Source: Proteiniphilum sp.
Lineage (GTDB): Bacteria > Bacteroidota > Bacteroidia > Bacteroidales > Dysgonomonadaceae
Direction of reading: 5' to 3'
NCBI GenBank assembly: GCA_031255275.1
Contig: JAIRSV010000110.1
Span: 1-9,851, forward strand
Length of the DNA stretch: 9,851 nt
Shown here: positions 6,243-9,851 of the stretch, in pieces
Layout of the letters: every line of letters starts with the position of its first letter
How positions within the stretch are numbered: the first letter of the stretch is position 1
Program-made: the position numbers and the translations under genes
The notes under the pieces: generated by a model
Told to the model about the DNA's origin: nothing
Database searches by the model: none
What the model saw: the letters and a program-made list of their open reading frames with translations, nothing else

Positions 6243-8852
6243 ATGGATGGCAATTTTTCTCAGCAGGTGAGGGATGTGTTGGCTTACAGCCGCGAGGAGG
6301 CCGGCAGGTTACAGAATAATTACATTGGACCGGAACATCTGATGCTCGGCATTCTTCGCGATGGCGACGGGATGGCGGTGCGGGTGCTTCAGGATTTTGA
6401 TATTGACTTGCGGGTGCTCAAGGATTATATTGATTCGCATGTGCGTGACGCTCGCCAGGAGCTTCTGGAGGGGGCGAACGAGCTTGTGATTAATAAGGAT
6501 ACGGAGAGGGTGCTGAAGGTGTGTGCGCTGGAAGCGCGTCTCACCAAGTGTGCGGAGGCGGGTACGGAGCATCTTCTGCTGGCGCTGCTGAAGGAGAAGG
6601 ATACGCTGATTTATGAGATTCTTACGCAGTTTCAGCTCGATTATTCGAATACGCTTGTCTACGTGAAGAGTATTATCGAACATACGCCGAAGGAGGAGGA
6701 GATGAGGGAAGATTTTCCCTCGGCCGGGGCTGACTTTACCGATGATGACGGGGAGGAGGAGGATCCGAATGAGAGAGCGTCGCTCAATCCGGCAGGAGGG
6801 GGATCGGCTCCCTCGTCTCACCTGAAGGGGGGAGGGTCGGACACGCCGGTGCTTGATAACTTCGGGACGGATATTACGCGGGCGGCGCTTGAGGGTCGCC
6901 TCGATCCGGTGGTGGGTCGCGAGAAGGAGATCGAGCGTATTGCTCAGATCCTCAGCCGGCGCAAGAAGAATAATCCGGTGCTTATCGGCGATCCCGGCGT
7001 GGGGAAGTCGGCGATCGTGGACGGTCTGGCGCTGCGCATTACGCTGAGGAAGGTGTCGCGGGCACTGTTTGACAAGCGGGTGGTGGCGCTTGATATGGCT
7101 TCGATCGTGGCGGGAACGAAGTATCGGGGTCAGTTTGAGGAGCGTATCAAGGCGATATTGAATGAGCTGTCGAAGAATCAGCATATTATTCTCTTTATCG
7201 ACGAGATTCACACGATTGTGGGTGCCGGGGGTGCGGCCGGGTCGCTGGATGCGGCGAATATGCTGAAGCCGGCGCTGGCCAGGGGTGAGATTCAGTGCAT
7301 CGGCGCCACTACGCTGGATGAGTACCGGAAGAATATCGAGAAGGACGGGGCGCTGGAAAGGCGCTTTCAGAAGGTGATTGTGGATCCCACTTCGCCCGGG
7401 GAGACGCTGCAGATCCTGCGGAATATCAAGGAGCGGTATGAGGAGCATCACAACGTGCGGTATACGGACGAGGCGCTGGAGGCGTGTGTGAAGCTGACGG
7501 GGAGGTATGTTTCAGACCGTACCTTCCCGGACAAGGCGATTGATGCGCTGGACGAGGCGGGGGCGAGGGTACATATATCCAGGATCGTGATTCCGGAGGC
7601 TATCGAGGAGCTGGAGACGAAGCTGCAGGAGGTGGATCGCCTGAAGAATGATGCGGTGAAGGCGCAGAAGTATGAGTTGGCGGCCAGTTATCGCGACCGG
7701 CAGCGGAAGCTGCTGCTGGCGCTTGACGTGGAGGAAGAGCGGTGGCAGAAGGAGATCAGAGAGAAACCCGAGGAGGTGAACGGGGAGAACATCGCAGAGG
7801 TGGTGGCCATGATTTCGGGCGTGCCGGTGCAGCGGATTGCCCAGGGCGAGGGCGAACGGCTGCTGGAGATGCGGGATGTGCTGAAGAGCCGGGTGATCGG
7901 TCAGGATGAGGCGACGGACAAGATTGTGAAGGCCATTCAGCGCAACCGTGTGGGGCTGAAGGATCCGAACAAGCCTGTGGGGACGTTCATGTTTCTGGGG
8001 CCGACGGGGGTGGGCAAGACGCATCTTGCCAAGAAGCTGGCGGAGTATCTGTTTGATTCGACCGATAACCTTATCCGCATTGACATGAGTGAGTATATGG
8101 AGAAGTTTAATGTTTCGCGCCTCATGGGGGCGCCTCCGGGGTACGTGGGGTATGAGGAGGGCGGTCAGCTGACGGAGAAGGTGCGCCGCAAACCCTATTC
8201 CGTGGTGCTGCTCGACGAGATTGAGAAGGCTCATCCCGATGTGTTTAACATCCTGCTGCAGATCATGGACGAGGGGCATATCACGGACAGCCTGGGACGG
8301 AGGATTGACTTCAAGAATACGATTCTGATTATGACTTCCAATATCGGCACCCGACAGCTGAAGGAGTTTGGCCGGGGTGTAGGCTTCAGTACCGGTCGCG
8401 AGGCGGGTGACGCGGAATATTCGCGCGGCGTCATCACGAAGGCGCTGAACAGGGCCTTTGCGCCTGAGTTCCTGAACAGGGTAGACGACGTCGTGATGTT
8501 TGACCCGCTGAGCCGGGAGTCAATCTTCAAAATCATCGACCTGGAACTGATGGGTCTTTACAGTCGCATCGGGGAGATGGGTTATCACGTGACGCTGACG
8601 GAACCGGCAAAGGAGTTTATCGCCGGGAAGGGGTATGACATTCAGTTCGGCGCACGTCCGCTGAGGCGGGCGATCCGGAAGTATATCGAGGACGGGATGG
8701 CGGAACTGATCATCCGTACCGGCGTCAAGGAGGGGGAGACCGTGGTGGTTGACTTTGACGCTGAGGAGCAGAAGGTGGTGATGAAGGTGTCGGAGGAGGG
8801 TACTGACGAGCCGGCGAAACAGGAAACGTCAAAAAAAGAGGAGCAGCAATGA
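6243..8852 (+). CDS. clpC: ClpC, AAA+ unfoldase of the ClpCP protease
   Basis: This 869-residue HSP100 protein unfolds tagged or damaged proteins and feeds them to ClpP in the cytoplasm. Order: double Clp-N domain (1 to about 145; NNYIGPEHLMLGIL and GTEHLLLALL repeats), acidic and glycine-rich linker (about 150-210), AAA1 with Walker A GDPGVGKS (249-256), Walker B LFIDE (317-321) and ERRF arginines (373-374), a short coiled-coil M domain with a UVR motif (about 455-490), and AAA2 with Walker A GPTGVGKT (586-593) and Walker B VVLLDE (654-659). The ClpP-docking loop is present as V713-G714-F715, so it should pair with ClpP rather than act alone like ClpB, whose long M domain is absent. The ATG at 6243 is chosen because MDGNFSQQVRDVLAYSREEA aligns with known ClpC starts, and AGGA lies upstream. 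No heat-shock operator is evident. clpP is not in the window. Confidence 0.97.
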   Translation: MDGNFSQQVRDVLAYSREEAGRLQNNYIGPEHLMLGILRDGDGMAVRVLQDFDIDLRVLKDYIDSHVRDARQELLEGANELVINKDTERVLKVCALEARLTKCAEAGTEHLLLALLKEKDTLIYEILTQFQLDYSNTLVYVKSIIEHTPKEEEMREDFPSAGADFTDDDGEEEDPNERASLNPAGGGSAPSSHLKGGGSDTPVLDNFGTDITRAALEGRLDPVVGREKEIERIAQILSRRKKNNPVLIGDPGVGKSAIVDGLALRITLRKVSRALFDKRVVALDMASIVAGTKYRGQFEERIKAILNELSKNQHIILFIDEIHTIVGAGGAAGSLDAANMLKPALARGEIQCIGATTLDEYRKNIEKDGALERRFQKVIVDPTSPGETLQILRNIKERYEEHHNVRYTDEALEACVKLTGRYVSDRTFPDKAIDALDEAGARVHISRIVIPEAIEELETKLQEVDRLKNDAVKAQKYELAASYRDRQRKLLLALDVEEERWQKEIREKPEEVNGENIAEVVAMISGVPVQRIAQGEGERLLEMRDVLKSRVIGQDEATDKIVKAIQRNRVGLKDPNKPVGTFMFLGPTGVGKTHLAKKLAEYLFDSTDNLIRIDMSEYMEKFNVSRLMGAPPGYVGYEEGGQLTEKVRRKPYSVVLLDEIEKAHPDVFNILLQIMDEGHITDSLGRRIDFKNTILIMTSNIGTRQLKEFGRGVGFSTGREAGDAEYSRGVITKALNRAFAPEFLNRVDDVVMFDPLSRESIFKIIDLELMGLYSRIGEMGYHVTLTEPAKEFIAGKGYDIQFGARPLRRAIRKYIEDGMAELIIRTGVKEGETVVVDFDAEEQKVVMKVSEEGTDEPAKQETSKKEEQQ

Positions 8853-9424
8853 AGTATCGTATGCAGACAGCGTTTGCCGACAGTGTAGAGCGGCGAGACG
8901 GTATCAGGAAGCTGTATGAAGAGAGTTTCCCCCCGGCGGAGCGGCGCCGGTGGACGGATCATCTGCGCGCCTGCGCGGACGGGCGGTTTCATCCCCTGTC
9001 GGCGTGGGAGGGGGAGGAGCTGATGGGACTGATGTTCTTCTGGGAGTGGGACTCATACCGCTATCTTGAGTATCTTGCGGTGAATCCGGCGCTGAGGGGA
9101 CAGGGAGTCGGCTCTCAGATGCTGAAGTTTCTGCACGATCCGGCGTACACGGTTGTGCTTGAGATTGACCCGCTTTGCAATGAACTGTCGGTACGCCGGC
9201 TGCAGTTTTACGAGAGGGCCGGTTATGCACTCACGCCCCATCGTTTTGAGCATCTTCCCTACCGTCGCGGCACCACTCCGCAGGAGCTGCTCATATTGAG
9301 CTATCCCCGCATGATTCCGGGGGAGCTGTATAAAGATTTTCTCCGGTTTATGCACGGAGTAGTGATCCGTTACTGCGAAGGTTATCCCAGCGAGCAGCCA
9401 ATCCACACCCGCAGAGGGCAGTGA
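8849..9424 (+). CDS. GNAT family N-acetyltransferase
   Basis: This 191-residue protein is a GNAT-fold acyl-CoA-dependent acetyltransferase. Motif A is present: strand YLEYLAVNP (72-80) followed by the acetyl-CoA pyrophosphate loop RGQGVG (83-88) and helix SQMLKFL. Motif B follows as strand TVVLEID (101-107) and RRLQFYERAGY (116-126), the usual late helix and beta-bulge. The N-terminal half carries an SFPPAERR segment (26-33) common in GNATs of this phylum. The tail after about 155 is helical and may shape the substrate pocket. The substrate (small molecule or protein N-terminus/lysine) cannot be deduced. Its ATG overlaps the clpC stop as ATGA, so it is co-transcribed and translationally coupled with clpC. 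Length and reading frame appear intact. Confidence 0.9.
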   Translation: MKYRMQTAFADSVERRDGIRKLYEESFPPAERRRWTDHLRACADGRFHPLSAWEGEELMGLMFFWEWDSYRYLEYLAVNPALRGQGVGSQMLKFLHDPAYTVVLEIDPLCNELSVRRLQFYERAGYALTPHRFEHLPYRRGTTPQELLILSYPRMIPGELYKDFLRFMHGVVIRYCEGYPSEQPIHTRRGQ

Positions 9425-9480
9425 CGCTGTCCGCTCCCGACGCGCGTCGCTGTCCGCCTTAGACGGCGATCGCCGTCCAG
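9425..9480. repeat. Short palindromes and a 10-bp direct repeat after the acetyltransferase
   Basis: CGCTGTCCGC occurs at 9425-9434 and 9448-9457. Between the copies is the palindrome GACGCGCGTC (9439-9448), and just after them the perfect 16-bp palindrome GACGGCGATCGCCGTC (9462-9477). The latter could form a strong hairpin and serve as a 3' end for the clpC-GNAT transcript, but no T-run follows. Confidence 0.6.
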
Positions 9481-9508
9481 CCTTGACGCGGGTCGAGCGG
9501 AGAAAACC

Positions 9509-9562
9509 AGCTCGGGGAGCGCCCGAGTGGCAAGGGGCGGGAGCACCCGCCCCGACGAGCGA
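9509..9562 (+). repeat. 54-bp double-hairpin repeat, copy 1
   Basis: This copy is identical to copy 2 at 9653-9706 except for one base (C at 9524, T at 9668). It holds two adjacent stem-loops. Stem A is CTCGGG/CCCGAG around a five-base loop (9511-9527). Stem B is GGGGCGGG/CCCGCCCC around loop AGCA (9534-9553), eight G-C pairs. It ends GACGAGCGA. It has no coding character of its own. It is likely a dispersed intergenic element (REP/BIME-like or MITE-like) or a structured RNA, but I do not recognise the family. Confidence 0.85.
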
Positions 9563-9629
9563 TTTCTTTATTAAGCGATTTCTTTGTTAATTGTCTGCAC
9601 TGTGATTCTTTTGATTTACGTGATTTACG
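9559..9629. repeat. Short tandem duplications in the spacer between the 54-bp copies
   Basis: GCGATTTCTTTATTAA (9559-9574) is followed at once by GCGATTTCTTTGTTAA (9575-9590), a 16-bp tandem duplication with one change. Slightly further on, TGATTTACG is repeated in tandem (9612-9620, 9621-9629). The spacer is AT-rich, in sharp contrast to the GC-rich hairpin copies on both sides. Confidence 0.8.
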
Positions 9630-9652
9630 TAACCAATGCGCCAAAAACAACT

Positions 9653-9706
9653 AGCTCGGGGAGCGCCTGAGTGGCAAGGGGCGGGAGCACCCGCCCCGAC
9701 GAGCGA
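9653..9706 (+). repeat. 54-bp double-hairpin repeat, copy 2
   Basis: This direct copy of 9509-9562 lies 144 bp downstream. Stem A occupies 9655-9671 and stem B 9678-9697. The single difference (T at 9668) turns a G-C pair of stem A into G-U if the plus strand is transcribed, so the stem is kept; on the minus strand it would be an A-C mismatch. Confidence 0.85.
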
Positions 9707-9749
9707 AAGAAAACCTTCCACTTTCCATTAAAGAAGCTTCTTCACTTCG

Positions 9750-9766
9750 CAGGGGCGTTGCCCCTG
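9750..9766. repeat. Seven-base-pair hairpin CAGGGGC-GTT-GCCCCTG
   Basis: This is a perfect seven-base-pair stem with a three-base loop. It is followed by GTGACCCCAC and then by the larger inverted repeats at 9775-9822. The order of GC hairpin, CCCC, then T/A-rich inverted repeat resembles a dispersed intergenic element I associate with Bacteroidota genomes; this is recollection, not a search result. Confidence 0.6.
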
Positions 9767-9774
9767 TGACCCCA

Positions 9775-9822
9775 CCGGCTTTTTTGTCTTGACACAAAAA
9801 AGTCGGCAAAAAAAGTCAAGAC
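9775..9822. repeat. Two overlapping inverted repeats at the right edge
   Basis: CCGGCTTTTTTGT (9775-9787) pairs with ACAAAAAAGTCGG (9794-9806), with one G-U pair and a six-base loop. GTCTTGAC (9786-9793) pairs with GTCAAGAC (9815-9822). The loop and part of the arm of the first structure are the left arm of the second, so both cannot form fully at once. Either could stop transcription coming from the left or the right. Confidence 0.65.
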
Positions 9823-9851
9823 TGCGTCCGTATCGCTCAAAAAATTGGGCG

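Noticed and set aside
6309..8279. Long minus-strand frames (380 and 255 codons) opposite clpC
   Set aside because: They are Leu/His/Arg-rich antisense shadows of a highly conserved gene.
9459..9650. 63-codon minus-strand frame in the right-hand repeat region
   Set aside because: Its residues come from the hairpin repeat and the short duplications; nothing protein-like was recognised.
1..9851. tRNA, rRNA or CRISPR array
   Set aside because: No cloverleaf, rRNA-like block or regularly spaced repeat-spacer pattern was found; the only regular array (116-241) has no spacers.

Overview
The window looks like chromosomal DNA of a Bacteroidota, most likely order Bacteroidales. Three things point there: start codons mostly lack a Shine-Dalgarno sequence; upstream regions carry Bacteroidota-type promoter elements (TTTG about 19 nt before TAnnTTTG); and the gene families fit (secreted S9 peptidase, DUF192, ClpC with an acidic linker). 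Coding DNA is GC-rich with many G-ending codons, while the spacers are AT-rich. Genus cannot be fixed from the sequence; a Tannerellaceae/Porphyromonadaceae-like organism is only a guess.

Layout. (1) 1-502: the start of a probable IS1595-type transposase runs off the left edge on the minus strand. It is followed by six tandem 21-bp units with a palindromic core, a purine/G-rich stretch, and a good promoter for the next gene. (2) 503-1051 (+): a membrane-anchored DUF192 protein. It converges on a minus-strand pair, 4321-1103, made of a YdfG-like short-chain dehydrogenase followed by a secreted S9 prolyl-oligopeptidase-type peptidase; a 14-bp perfect palindrome lies between the converging ends. 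(3) 4322-4492: an AT-rich divergent promoter region. (4) 4493-5914 (+): a small DUF2007 protein and an AI-2E/PerM-type multipass permease with several poly-G runs and a glycine-rich tail. (5) 5915-6242: a G/T-rich leader without a convincing gene, ending in a promoter for clpC. (6) 6243-9424 (+): clpC (869 aa), overlapping by ATGA with a GNAT acetyltransferase. (7) 9425-9851: gene-free, repeat-dense DNA with palindromes, two copies of a 54-bp double-hairpin element, short tandem duplications and nested inverted repeats running to the right edge.

How the genes work together. ClpC is the unfoldase of the ClpCP protease, and its neighbour is translationally coupled to it, so the GNAT is made in step with a proteolysis component. 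The SDR and the peptidase are probably co-transcribed but share no obvious pathway. The other genes are ordinary core or accessory functions. No complete new defence or biosynthetic system is visible. The least explained material is the non-coding repeat DNA at both ends, above all the duplicated double-hairpin element at 9509-9706 and the palindromic array at 116-241.
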